Source of the DNA: Ignavibacteriales bacterium
Lineage (GTDB): Bacteria > Bacteroidota > Ignavibacteria > Ignavibacteriales > SURF-24
Length of the DNA: 64,000 bases
Assembly: GCA_026390815.1 (NCBI GenBank)
Contig: JAPLFH010000016.1
Span: 60,509-124,508, forward strand
Direction: 5' to 3'
The notes beneath the pieces were generated by a model. It was not told where the DNA came from and did no database searches. It was given only the letters and a program-made list of their open reading frames with translations. The position numbers were made by a program, and so were the translations under genes. Below are positions 43,191 to 52,670 of the stretch, in pieces; the first letter of the stretch is position 1, and each line of letters begins with the position of its first letter.

Positions 43191-44327
43191 TCACTTCAAC
43201 AAAATCATCGAGCCGCTTTTCATTACCTGTTTATCCATAATAAGATTGTAATAATATATTCCTGATGACATTGTTCCACCATTCATATCTCTTCCGTCCC
43301 ATTTTAGTGTTGAGCTTTCTGTTGCTGGAATACTTCTGACAAGTTGCCCACTAATATTATAGATATTAATATTCGTTGATTTATTTTTTGTCCATGAAGG
43401 AATTTTGATAAAGAAGTTAGTTGAAGAATTAAAAGGATTAGGATAGTTAATTAGTTTAAATTCATCTGTAATTGGAGTTACATAATCTTCAACTTCATCA
43501 AGAACCTGGCAAAAACCACAATCCCATTTAAGATGTATATCTTGAATAACTAAAGTATCTGGATGGATATCCTTCAACTCAAATGAATCTATCTCTATTA
43601 TAGTTAAATATCCAGGGAAATCCCAACCTTTAATTTTAATTTGTCCTGCTTTATAAATAGTATTAAATATTTGTGTTGAATATGCGCCAGTTGAATCAAT
43701 TTTAAGTGGTGTCTCTAATTCAAAATATGGATAACCAATTACTCCAAACAATCCAAGTTTTGATATTAACTTTCCATTCCTATCATAAAAGCTACCTTTC
43801 AGTATTCCATATTGACCAATACTTTTATTTAGAACACCTAATGATGGATTTTTAGTAAGGAAATTAACCTCCCATGTACTTTTGGCAGGACCATCACTTA
43901 ATCTAAAAATGGAATATCCATTAATTGGTTTACCTACACCTGCACCAGGACAATCACCAAAAATTAACCGATCTTCTCTAACACTTTTATTGTTAAAAAT
44001 ATTTGAATAAGTAAAAATTTTTATTGTATCACCCTGTCGGTTTATTGAAAGCGGTATCGTGAGATTGTCAGAAGTTATAAAAGCTACAAAAATACCATTT
44101 AAATATTTTTTTTTTAATTTTGACCCCACATTTGAAATTTTAATAACAATACTATCAGTTACCTCAGCCCAATAGCCAAATGGAAACAAAAGCTCCATCG
44201 TCCATTTGTCGTTATTATCAAAAACCAGTTCTGATAATTCAGTAATGGGAGTATTATCAGTTGGGTTAGACCACTGAATAGATTGTGTTCCTAAAAAGAT
44301 AATTATCAATAGAAAATTTCTATTCAT
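43191..44327 (-). CDS. Secreted protein with T9SS sorting tail (378 residues)
   Basis: The signal peptide (MNRNFLLIIIFLGTQSIQ) is followed by a passenger of beta-rich character without a recognised domain, including TWEVNFLTKNPSLGVLNKSIGQYG and a Cys pair in WDCGFCQ (about 270). The T9SS type A tail is clear: NYPNPFNSSTNFFIKIP...NISGQLVRSI...WDGRDMNGGTMSSGIYYYNL. It is followed after 1 nt by a small exported protein gene. The function is unknown. Confidence 0.78.
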   Translation of the reverse strand: MNRNFLLIIIFLGTQSIQWSNPTDNTPITELSELVFDNNDKWTMELLFPFGYWAEVTDSIVIKISNVGSKLKKKYLNGIFVAFITSDNLTIPLSINRQGDTIKIFTYSNIFNNKSVREDRLIFGDCPGAGVGKPINGYSIFRLSDGPAKSTWEVNFLTKNPSLGVLNKSIGQYGILKGSFYDRNGKLISKLGLFGVIGYPYFELETPLKIDSTGAYSTQIFNTIYKAGQIKIKGWDFPGYLTIIEIDSFELKDIHPDTLVIQDIHLKWDCGFCQVLDEVEDYVTPITDEFKLINYPNPFNSSTNFFIKIPSWTKNKSTNINIYNISGQLVRSIPATESSTLKWDGRDMNGGTMSSGIYYYNLIMDKQVMKSGSMILLK

Positions 44328-44367
44328 AAAATCACCTCACATAACTAATTATTAATGTCCTTAGGTG

Positions 44368-44637
44368 TTAAAAAATTTCCTCGATGTATTTATTCATTTC
44401 TATTATCAAAATAAATAGTGAATTGAATTTCATCTCCATCATTATAACACTTTGATAATCAAGTAAAGTTATCTCAGACAAGGTATGTACATTTCCAGAT
44501 GAATAATAAAATATACTATTCAACTCTATATTAAATATTTCTTTTGCTGTTTTATGTTTGTAAGTATAAAAAGTGGAGTCTGATTGTTCAAACAAATTTG
44601 TTTGTGTGTAATCTCTGAAAAATTTCATCCCGGTCAT
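44368..44637 (-). CDS. Small ORF of unknown function (89 codons)
   Basis: It encodes MTGMKFFRDYTQTNLFEQSD and ends FILIIEMNKYIEEIF. There is no recognised domain. A diverged partial copy lies at 42537-42640, showing that this sequence has been duplicated locally. It may itself be a remnant of a longer gene, because nothing clearly functional is visible and upstream sequence is repeat-rich. Confidence 0.35.
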   Translation of the reverse strand: MTGMKFFRDYTQTNLFEQSDSTFYTYKHKTAKEIFNIELNSIFYYSSGNVHTLSEITLLDYQSVIMMEMKFNSLFILIIEMNKYIEEIF

Positions 44638-44781
44638 TATTTCGTCCCCTCAAAATTATTTCGGATTCAAATTAGATCATTTTTCATTTACAATCAACAA
44701 TCATTTAATAATTCTACGTTCTTCATCTTCATTCTTCACGCTTAGTTCTTCGTTCTAAATTATACATTCTTCACTAATTTT

Positions 44782-44868
44782 AATAGCACGCGGATGACGC
44801 GGATCCGGCAGATTCTCGCAGATTAAATCTGTATAAATCCGTTTAATCTGCGCCATCAGTGTTCTATT
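44782..44868. repeat. Imperfect inverted repeat (GCGGATGACGCGGATC...ATCTGCGCCATC)
   Basis: The ends AATAG...CTATT and the inner arms GATGACGCGGAT and AATCTGCGCCATC are largely complementary, with a shorter inner palindrome CAGATTAAATCTG at the centre. This is an intergenic hairpin element between the CotH gene and the 89-codon ORF. Confidence 0.65.
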
Positions 44869-44884
44869 CTTTTTTTCTGTTAGT

Positions 44885-46564
44885 TTATTTTGTTAAAACC
44901 ATTTTCTTTCTTAAAGTAGTTTTACTCATACCCTGCGCTGTAAATTCCAATTGGTAGAAATATAAACCGCTGGCAAAATTAGTTGCATTCCATTTTTCAA
45001 TATGGTTTCCTGCAGATCTGCTTCCATTAACCAGAGTTTTTACTTCTCTTCCCAAAATATCAAAGATCATAAGTTTTACAAATCCATTTTCCGGAATATT
45101 ATATTTAATGCTGGTAGAAGGATTGAAAGGATTAGGATAATTCTGATAAAGTTTAAACGTGGTTGGTAGGTTGCCTCTATCCTCTTTAACATCACTTAAA
45201 CCAAGTTGATAATCGATCCAGGCTATTCTTTGCTTTATCCAATTCTTTAAATAAGTTATCTGTTCACCATAAGTTGATAAAATCCACTCATCATAAGGAT
45301 TGGGCCATACATAAGTCCCTAAGATTTTCCATAGAGCAAAATTTCTTTGCTGTGCTTCATCAAGCTGTACAGCAAGCGAATCAATGAAATGATTAATATA
45401 TGTTTCACTTAAAATATTACTACGCAGTTCTTTCCACCTGGACTTTACCTTCGTCATAAATCTGGGATCTTTATAAAGTTTACCCCACCAAAATGGAGGT
45501 TGGTAACTATCACCAGATATAAAAGACTGATCAGTAGTAAGGTAATTTATTTCCCAACCTTCAGTAAGCCAACCATCATAATAATCAGCGTTTCCAAAAG
45601 CTAAATTATAATCCCATAAAGGTCCAGCAAACAATTTAGGATTTTTACTATCTCTGTCCTTATAAAAAAACGTGCTCAACCTATATCCATCAACATTTCT
45701 GGAAAATTCATTTATAATAAAATTATCTACAAAAGAATCTACATCAATATATTTAGGATAACCATTTGTTGTATCAGAAAACTGAGAGCCTGCCATAACC
45801 GCTTCAAATACCCTGATAAAATTCTGGATATAATTTTTCTGCTGTAGAGTTATATCTTCGGGTTTGGGATAATGATATTGATAATATATTTTGTACGCTG
45901 AATACGGTTGAGGCAAAAAATTTGATTCCCATCCGGCATTTCCTTCACCATCCCATTTATCAATTTTAATTATATATCCGCCGGTAAGAGAATCACCTGT
46001 AGACGAAGTTAAAGCAAGTTTTGAAATATCAACCCGATTTTTATTTCTTTTAATTTTCTCAAACAGAATATATATACCGCGATATTCACCATTTAAAAAC
46101 AGTTCGCAAAATTTATATCGGCTTGAATAATATCCCATCTCGGTCATTATCTTAAAAGCTAAAACATCTCTAATAAATGATTTATCATTAAAGGAAGCGG
46201 AAAGGACCCAATCATTTTCTTTGGGCAAGCCAAGTACATGGCTATCCAAAGGATTCCCAAGAGAATCGCGTGTTTCCAGGGAATATTGTTTTTTGGGAAA
46301 CATTTGTGAAGAAGATCCTCTTAATTCAATTCCAATTTTCCCGTTGTAATCATTCGGTACATCAGTAATATTATTCCTGTTTCCTTCTCCGTTATTAATT
46401 ATCTTAAGATCAGCAGTAATTTTAACAGAATTCGGAATAGATTTTCCATTAGTGTTAATTTTTACAATTGGAAGATTACTGGAGAAAGTTTGTCCGTAAA
46501 AATGTAAAGATGAAACACTTATTATTAAAACTGCTAACCATAAATTAAATCTGCTAAATATCAT
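44885..46564 (-). CDS. CotH kinase family protein with T9SS sorting tail
   Basis: The 559-residue protein has a signal peptide (LAVLIISVSSLHFYGQ). The CotH domain (about 70-430) shows IGIELRGSSSQMFPKKQYSLE, LPKENDWVLSASFNDKSFIRD, CELFLNGEYRGIYILFEKIKR and the catalytic-loop-like GPLWDYNLAFGNADY. CotH proteins are atypical protein kinases that phosphorylate spore-coat proteins in Bacillus. This copy ends in a T9SS tail (NYPNPFNPSTSIKYNIP...DILGREVKTL...SGLYFYQLEF), so it would act outside the outer membrane; any substrate there is unknown. It is followed by a repeat-rich spacer. Confidence 0.9.
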   Translation of the reverse strand: MIFSRFNLWLAVLIISVSSLHFYGQTFSSNLPIVKINTNGKSIPNSVKITADLKIINNGEGNRNNITDVPNDYNGKIGIELRGSSSQMFPKKQYSLETRDSLGNPLDSHVLGLPKENDWVLSASFNDKSFIRDVLAFKIMTEMGYYSSRYKFCELFLNGEYRGIYILFEKIKRNKNRVDISKLALTSSTGDSLTGGYIIKIDKWDGEGNAGWESNFLPQPYSAYKIYYQYHYPKPEDITLQQKNYIQNFIRVFEAVMAGSQFSDTTNGYPKYIDVDSFVDNFIINEFSRNVDGYRLSTFFYKDRDSKNPKLFAGPLWDYNLAFGNADYYDGWLTEGWEINYLTTDQSFISGDSYQPPFWWGKLYKDPRFMTKVKSRWKELRSNILSETYINHFIDSLAVQLDEAQQRNFALWKILGTYVWPNPYDEWILSTYGEQITYLKNWIKQRIAWIDYQLGLSDVKEDRGNLPTTFKLYQNYPNPFNPSTSIKYNIPENGFVKLMIFDILGREVKTLVNGSRSAGNHIEKWNATNFASGLYFYQLEFTAQGMSKTTLRKKMVLTK

Positions 46565-46789
46565 ATACCAAGCCTATTGCCAAACTAAATTATTACGTTC
46601 AAATTTATCCTTATTTCTATTTATCTACAATATAAATTAGTTAGTTAGTTCTTAATATCATTCAAAATTGTAAGATCAGTTTAACTTAACAAACAATTGC
46701 TCTATTGATAAATTGTTAAATTATTTTTTTTGTCAGGTATTGCACGGTTTGGTTACGTAGCGGAGATTTAAGAATTATATTTTTGCGGA

Positions 46790-47578
46790 TTAATCTATCA
46801 AAAAGTAATAAATAAGTGCACCAAAATTAAGTTGAAGTGCTCCGAATGCAATTCCACTTATAAGATCGTATTCATGAGTTTTATTTAGATAATCATTCAG
46901 CTTTGTTTGGTTATATTTATCAAAATTTTCATCTGCTTTTAATTTATAATAAGCTGACGCACCGCCTAATATTACTGCTGTTCCAAAAAGTATTTTAAAT
47001 AAATCTTTTTTTAAAAAACTTTCCCCATTCTTTTTACCAGAAAAAGTTAAGTGCATTAGTTCATCTTTTTTAAGATTATTTATATTGATTATTTTATTAG
47101 AATATTCCTTTCGCTTAAGTTCAATATTAGTAAACGGAGATGTTAAATTAAGCGGGGTATAACCTATTAAAGAATCTTTTTCAAATACTCCAGCATCCGG
47201 CGGACTGCTATTCAAATAAATATACTCAGAATAATTATAAACTAATTCTTTCTTTTCACCACAGTTTGCAATTAATATTGTATCCGCAATCTCCTTTGCA
47301 TTCCATTCATACTTTTCCTTCCTAATGGAAATTATATATTTACCTTTTTCAACTTGTAATGTTGTTTCTCCTTTACCAACGTATTGATTGTTAAGATAAA
47401 TAATTGATGAAGAAAGATTGGTTTTTATGGATAGTTCTGATTTACAATCCTGGGCGGAAATAAATGCATAATTACAAAATTGTAATATTACAAGATTGAT
47501 AATGAAATACTTCTTACAACATGAAATTGTTTTCAAGCAATTCAGAAAGCTTGAAATAATTTTAGTGAACAATTTCAT
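46790..47578 (-). CDS. PEGA-domain-like exported protein
   Basis: I place the start at the ATG at 47578 (MKLFTKIISSFL). A longer frame opens with a TTG at 47608, but that lacks a ribosome site and overlaps the upstream gene more. A membrane/signal segment (YFIINLVILQFCNYAFISAQ) precedes two PEGA-like beta modules: SSSIIYLNNQYVGKGETTLQ followed by VEKGKYIISI, and NSSPPDAGVFEKDSLIGYTP. Near the C-terminus are two short hydrophobic stretches (ILFGTAVILGGASAYY and GAL-YYFLI). PEGA modules occur in surface and lipoprotein-like proteins. The gene follows the PQQ-propeller gene, with a 17-nt overlap. Confidence 0.72.
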   Translation of the reverse strand: MKLFTKIISSFLNCLKTISCCKKYFIINLVILQFCNYAFISAQDCKSELSIKTNLSSSIIYLNNQYVGKGETTLQVEKGKYIISIRKEKYEWNAKEIADTILIANCGEKKELVYNYSEYIYLNSSPPDAGVFEKDSLIGYTPLNLTSPFTNIELKRKEYSNKIININNLKKDELMHLTFSGKKNGESFLKKDLFKILFGTAVILGGASAYYKLKADENFDKYNQTKLNDYLNKTHEYDLISGIAFGALQLNFGALIYYFLID

Positions 47579-48749
47579 ATGCGAATATTTGTCCTTCATC
47601 TGTACCAAAGAAAATAATATTGTTAAAAAACATTGGCGAAAGTACTGGTTTTTCCTCGAATGGAATTGATTTTACAATTTTCCCGGACTCTACATCAATC
47701 ATCAATATTTTTTTATTTAGATCTGTTAGCAGCAAACGATTGTTAAATAGTAGTGGCGTTGTATTAAATAATCCACCTGTCTTCGTTTCCCAGATTAATC
47801 GCCCATCATTTTTATTTAACTTGTAAATTTCTCCTTTCAAGTTTCCAACAAAAATAAATTGTTCATTCATTACAAGATAGTTTTTTATACTTGCACCAGA
47901 TTTGAATTCCCAAAATTTTGTTCCTGTATTAATATCAAACGAAAACAAATTACCGGAATTATCGCCCACATAAACTGTATCACCGGAAACTGCAAATCCA
48001 GATTCAAATCCAGAAGATATCTTTTTCTTGAAGACAAGATTTCCATCATTTAAGTTTAGCGCAGTAACATTTCCTTTATCATCACCAAAGACGAATGTTT
48101 TATTGTTTGCCGCCGATGAGGAGTGAATAAAACAATTATTATCATACTCCCATTTTTTTGTTGAATTGAAATGGTATCGATAAACTTTACCTTGCTCCGT
48201 AGTAAAAATAATTCCATCATCCAATTCGATCATGTCCGTTAATATTCTGCCATCAACTTCAATTTTACTTACTTCTTTTCCTGTACGGAAATCATAATTG
48301 TAAATAACAGATTTATTTTCCTTTGGAATAGTAACGGCAAAAATAATTTTTAATTGATTAATTATTGGAGAAGCAACAATAAATCCTTTATAATTCAAAT
48401 AACCAATTTCTTTTCCGCTCATTAAATTAAAAGCATATATCCTTCCTGATAGATCTGATACAAAAAGATAATCACCTTGAAATACTAACGATGAACTGTT
48501 TAAACTTCCGTTAATTCCATTTTCCCAGAGTAATTTAAGGGAATCGGTTATTGTTAAAGGAACAAAGAAGTTTCTGGCAGGATTTTTCCCGAACATCGGA
48601 TAAGCAGGGCTATCATATTTTGAATCTGAAATTATGATGCTTTTAAAACAACCAAAACTAAATGAAATACTAATCACAACCAAAGGAATGAGAGATTTAA
48701 TTATCCTACAATTGAAAAAATGAATTATTTTATAAATGAATTCTATCAT
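47562..48749 (-). CDS. PQQ-type beta-propeller repeat protein
   Basis: The 395-residue protein has an N-terminal hydrophobic segment ending near a Cys (VVISISFSFGCFKS), so it may be a lipoprotein. Residues about 60-390 form repeated PQQ/YWTD-like blades: YAFNLMSGKEIGYLNYKG, VTALNLNDGNLVFKKK, LFSFDINTGTKFWEFKSG, IYKLNKNDGRLIWETKTG and ILMIDVESGKIVKSIP. Such propellers resemble BamB and quinoprotein-like scaffold proteins. It lies 37 nt downstream of a gene for an outer-membrane barrel-containing protein, consistent with an envelope role; no cofactor residues were identified. Confidence 0.83.
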   Translation of the reverse strand: MIEFIYKIIHFFNCRIIKSLIPLVVISISFSFGCFKSIIISDSKYDSPAYPMFGKNPARNFFVPLTITDSLKLLWENGINGSLNSSSLVFQGDYLFVSDLSGRIYAFNLMSGKEIGYLNYKGFIVASPIINQLKIIFAVTIPKENKSVIYNYDFRTGKEVSKIEVDGRILTDMIELDDGIIFTTEQGKVYRYHFNSTKKWEYDNNCFIHSSSAANNKTFVFGDDKGNVTALNLNDGNLVFKKKISSGFESGFAVSGDTVYVGDNSGNLFSFDINTGTKFWEFKSGASIKNYLVMNEQFIFVGNLKGEIYKLNKNDGRLIWETKTGGLFNTTPLLFNNRLLLTDLNKKILMIDVESGKIVKSIPFEEKPVLSPMFFNNIIFFGTDEGQIFAYEIVH

Positions 48750-48786
48750 CGGTTAATTGCAATTTTAAATTTGACTATTTCCATTT

Positions 48787-51609
48787 TTAAAAATCCCAGC
48801 CAAAAAAGAATTGGTAAAACAATCTTGGTTGAAACAAAGTATAATTATTTTCAATCCTCTTCCCAATATCATATCTAAGGGATAAAGCACCAAATAAATT
48901 TATTCTAATACCAGCACCAACGCTTCCCAATGTAGTTTGATATTCTTTATCCCACGCTCCCCCGCTATCAAAGAAAAGTGCTCCACGAATATTTGGAAAT
49001 CCTAAATCCAGAAATGGTAATTTGACAAGGAATAAATCAACCAAAGGGAAGCGTAATTCAAGTGAAGATAGCCAGAGTTTTTCTCCACGGATTGACCACC
49101 TGGGCCAGCCACGCAAATCCCAACTTCCACCCATAAAATATCTTCTTGCTTCTCTTCCTTCATTGTAGAAAAGAGCAGTTCTAAATGCAAGGCTTGATCG
49201 AAGTGAAAGGCGGAAATATTCTCTATAATCTGCTATCACTGTAAAATAATTTACATTACTGAATTTTACATCGCTTGTATATGCCAGTAGCAATCTCAAC
49301 CTTGTTCCATCAAGCGGTCCAGTTGGTCCCCAAAGAGAATTATCAATAACATAGGATAGCGAATTAGACACTAACAACGCCTTCCTTTCAATTACACCGG
49401 TAATTACTTCTTTATCGGAATTTGCAATAGAAATATTGGCTTCAATCCGTTGAAATTTTGAAAGTGGATAATAAAGAGTAAAGTAACCGCCAAAACTCCT
49501 TTCAAAAAAATATTCGTCAGAATCCCTGATGTCATATCTTCTGCCGCTAAAATGGAAAAGACCATATGCGTAATTAGTCCTGTTCTTAATATTAATTCTT
49601 GAAATTGCAATATTAAAACTTTTCAAAAATTCGCTTTGTACTTCAGCAGTGTTATAAATCAGGAAAAAATAATTATCGTCTCCAAACAAATCGCTTAATG
49701 CAAAAACTGCTCCACCACTCGTTCCATAAACTGGATCGGTAGTAATCTGGCTTTGTGCAAAATCCAGTGTATATTTATTCTCATACCTAAGTTTATCTGT
49801 TGTTGGATTTAATTTAATTTTATTAGCAAACCATTTACTTCCAGTAGAATCAAAATTGAATGCAACATTTATTCTTAAGCTATCTTGCTGGTAATTTAGA
49901 TTTATTTGATAAAGTTGAAATGAAAAATTCTCGAAAGCTGCGGCAACTACTTCCGAAGGTTTGGTAAATGTATATTGATAAATGCTCGTTAGAAATTTGG
50001 TTACCTTTGTCATACCAACTGGATTATTGTTTAGTGTATTAAGTTTCCAGATGTTTTGAATACCACCATAATCAGTTGTAAAATAGAGTTCATTATAATC
50101 TGCTGAATATTTTGGTGAACGAAAATCGGAATTGCAATAAGTGAGGTATTTAATTGAGTGACTTCCCAAATTATATTCAAATAAATTAAACTTAGCTTTG
50201 TAAATTCCATCAGTTCTATCGGAAGCAAATACAATTGTGCTATCACCTTTTCCAAATATTGGATCAATATCGCTGTAATAATCATTTGTTATTCTTTCCA
50301 ATGATTTATCATTATAATTATAAATGAACAAATCACTGTAACCTTTATGATCAATTGACTGAAATAATACTTTAGTACCATCGTTGGACCATTTAGGTGA
50401 TGATATTGAAATTAATTCATCATTCTGAAATGTTCCAATAACCTCCTCATCCGCGATAGAATAAAAATGAATCGCATCAGTTCTACCCGATTTGGTTACA
50501 AATGCAATAATTCCTTGCTTAGAAACTTCAAGTGATGGTTCTAGCAAATGAAAAGTTTCAAAGACTTCCTCTTTTTCTCCCTGTAATATCAATTCCGGTG
50601 ATGGTCTATTTTCTTTTTTCAAGTCGCTTCTTAATTCAAGCCTGTATATTGACGAATATCCATCTCTGTTGGCAACGAAATAAATATATTTTTTACCATC
50701 AACGGAATAATACGATGGCGAGAAATGAAATCCATCCTCAGTTAACTTTTCTGCTCCATTGTCCGGAGGAATATTTGTTGAAATCAATGGATAGTATTTC
50801 TGCTTTAGATAAAAAAGCCATTCCTTATCAATCTCTGCAATTTTCTTATCAATTACATATTCCAACAAATCCTTAAAGTTTTCATACTGCCAGAAATTCT
50901 CGAGCAAATAATAAATTTTTTCTTCACCGTAAGTTTTGCCTATAAAATCAAGTAGATTTTGTCCCTCTTTATACATCAGGAACGAACCATAAATCTGGTA
51001 CATATTCTCAAGTCCAACAACATAATTATTTATTACAGCATCGCGCATAACCATTTCTGCTTGAGTATCCCAATCCGTAGACCAATACTCCGCAAGACCT
51101 TCGGTAAACCACAGCGGTGGATATTGTTCTGCGGGCAACCTATGATCTTTGAGAACTCTAAAAATTTTTAATGTCATAAACACGTGAACAAGTTCATGCC
51201 TTATAACGTGCCGAAATGAGTTGAGCGAACCAAGATATGGAATTACAACTCTGCCTTTTAAAAATTCAAAAAATCCTCCGACTCCTTCAGGAATAAATCC
51301 AGGTGTAGTGTTAGTTTGTTGAAAATGAATGTGGGTATTATAGAAAATTAAAGGAATTCTGGTGGTAACTATATAATTAAACTTTACTTTAAACTCACTA
51401 TAAGCTTCTTCAGCATATGCAGCTCTCATTTCTGCCATCTCTTCAAAATCATCATAATAATAAATATCAAAATGCTCAGTCTTTAAAACTTTCCATTCAA
51501 AATTATTATACTGGACTTTATTCCTTCCAAAGAAATAATATTGGGCAGAAAGAATCTGAGGAAGTAAAAAAAAGAAAAGCAGAAAATATTTTAACTTATT
51601 CCTTTGCAA
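48787..51609 (-). CDS. Composite outer-membrane protein: zinc-peptidase-like domain, TolB-like propeller and BamA-type barrel
   Basis: The 940-residue protein has a signal peptide (YFLLFFFLLPQILSAQ). A gluzincin-like domain carries RHELVHVFM (HExxH with H138, E139, H142) and, downstream, WFTEGLAEYWS with the third metal ligand Glu. A WD40/TolB-like propeller follows (about 285-560: SYYSVDGKKYIYFVANRDGYSSIYRLEL, SPKWSNDGTKVLFQS, IVFASDRTDGIY). The C-terminus is an Omp85/BamA-like barrel (about 640-940) with MGGSWDLRGWPRWSIRGE and ALFFDSGGAWD. It may be a surface peptidase anchored by its own barrel. It overlaps the end of the phosphosugar isomerase gene by 14 nt. Confidence 0.82.
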   Translation of the reverse strand: MQRNKLKYFLLFFFLLPQILSAQYYFFGRNKVQYNNFEWKVLKTEHFDIYYYDDFEEMAEMRAAYAEEAYSEFKVKFNYIVTTRIPLIFYNTHIHFQQTNTTPGFIPEGVGGFFEFLKGRVVIPYLGSLNSFRHVIRHELVHVFMTLKIFRVLKDHRLPAEQYPPLWFTEGLAEYWSTDWDTQAEMVMRDAVINNYVVGLENMYQIYGSFLMYKEGQNLLDFIGKTYGEEKIYYLLENFWQYENFKDLLEYVIDKKIAEIDKEWLFYLKQKYYPLISTNIPPDNGAEKLTEDGFHFSPSYYSVDGKKYIYFVANRDGYSSIYRLELRSDLKKENRPSPELILQGEKEEVFETFHLLEPSLEVSKQGIIAFVTKSGRTDAIHFYSIADEEVIGTFQNDELISISSPKWSNDGTKVLFQSIDHKGYSDLFIYNYNDKSLERITNDYYSDIDPIFGKGDSTIVFASDRTDGIYKAKFNLFEYNLGSHSIKYLTYCNSDFRSPKYSADYNELYFTTDYGGIQNIWKLNTLNNNPVGMTKVTKFLTSIYQYTFTKPSEVVAAAFENFSFQLYQINLNYQQDSLRINVAFNFDSTGSKWFANKIKLNPTTDKLRYENKYTLDFAQSQITTDPVYGTSGGAVFALSDLFGDDNYFFLIYNTAEVQSEFLKSFNIAISRINIKNRTNYAYGLFHFSGRRYDIRDSDEYFFERSFGGYFTLYYPLSKFQRIEANISIANSDKEVITGVIERKALLVSNSLSYVIDNSLWGPTGPLDGTRLRLLLAYTSDVKFSNVNYFTVIADYREYFRLSLRSSLAFRTALFYNEGREARRYFMGGSWDLRGWPRWSIRGEKLWLSSLELRFPLVDLFLVKLPFLDLGFPNIRGALFFDSGGAWDKEYQTTLGSVGAGIRINLFGALSLRYDIGKRIENNYTLFQPRLFYQFFFGWDF

Positions 51610-52636
51610 GCCGTTCTTTCAGGATGTTAATGTTTTTGATTGATATCGGATTCTGTCCACGAAAAACTGCTAAATAATAACTAATCCAATCTCCTAAATA
51701 AATCAAGTCAAAGATTCTTTCCTTAAATGTTTCCTGGTCGCTTTTAAGATTTATAATTTCAACACCAACCTTTTCAATAAGTTCACTCGTTATTTGAAAT
51801 CTTTTTATTATCTGCGGATGGTAATCTTTATCAAGTATGTTAACAACTTTGGCTGCAAATTGCTTTTCAAAAAAAGTTTCCCAACCAATAATTTCATTAT
51901 GGTTCAATTCAGGGATAACATTATTAAACGCATTTAGCTTGGCATTTTCATTTATTTGGCATTTAAACCTGTTGCCTACCGCAGAAGTCAGATCAACAGC
52001 AGAATAAATAATTGGAATAAATCCTATTAAAGATTTTGCAGTTTCAACCGCAAAATTTTCTTCAGACGAATATTCAAGTGATTTACTTTTTATCAGTGCA
52101 ATAATTTTTTCAACTACATCATCCTGTGGTTTAATAAAGTTAAGTTTTTGAAAAACTTTGAGTAACGAAAAAAAGTTGATATAAAGTGCAAACCGAGGCT
52201 GAAATCCTTTTTCCAATTTTACAAATGGAAAACCAAATTGCTTTGCCATTTCTTCAGTTTTTCCACCTGCACCAATGCAAATTACTTCACACTTGTTTTT
52301 AATCGCATGTTCCAAAACAGAAATTGTTTCTTCTGTATTCCCAGAATATGAGGATACAATTACAAGAGTTTGTTTATTAGCAAAAGTTGGCAGTGAGTAA
52401 CTTCTGTTTACAAAAAAGGGAACATTTATTTCACTATGCAGAAAATTTTGCAGAACATCACCACTGATTGCTGAACCGCCTAACCCGGTAACTACAACAG
52501 ATTTAAACTTTTTCTCAACTAATTTTCCCAAATCAAATTCATTTTTCCAAGCGTATTCAATTTGCTTATAAGAATCTTTTAAAACTTCAACCTGGTTTTC
52601 TGTATCGTACTTTTTAATGAATTCTTTAGTTGTCAT
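51596..52636 (-). CDS. Bifunctional phosphoglucose/phosphomannose isomerase (SIS domain)
   Basis: The 346-residue protein has a first SIS domain with VVTGLGGSAISGDVLQNFL and LVIVSSYSGNTEETISVLEHA, the sugar-phosphate binding loops. The C-terminal half has VIPELNHNEIIGWE, with the Glu and His typical of the archaeal/bacterial PGI/PMI family. It interconverts glucose-6-P, fructose-6-P and mannose-6-P. It lies 34 nt after enzyme I of the phosphotransferase system, linking the cluster to hexose-phosphate metabolism. Confidence 0.9.
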   Translation of the reverse strand: MTTKEFIKKYDTENQVEVLKDSYKQIEYAWKNEFDLGKLVEKKFKSVVVTGLGGSAISGDVLQNFLHSEINVPFFVNRSYSLPTFANKQTLVIVSSYSGNTEETISVLEHAIKNKCEVICIGAGGKTEEMAKQFGFPFVKLEKGFQPRFALYINFFSLLKVFQKLNFIKPQDDVVEKIIALIKSKSLEYSSEENFAVETAKSLIGFIPIIYSAVDLTSAVGNRFKCQINENAKLNAFNNVIPELNHNEIIGWETFFEKQFAAKVVNILDKDYHPQIIKRFQITSELIEKVGVEIINLKSDQETFKERIFDLIYLGDWISYYLAVFRGQNPISIKNINILKERLAKE

Positions 52637-52670
52637 TCTCTCCTCTGGATAATATTATTCTGAAATTTTA

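Noticed and set aside
44690..44760. Repeated CATTCTTCA/GTTCTTCG-like words
   Set aside because: Low-complexity pyrimidine-rich DNA without a fixed unit; not a CRISPR array or ordered tandem repeat.
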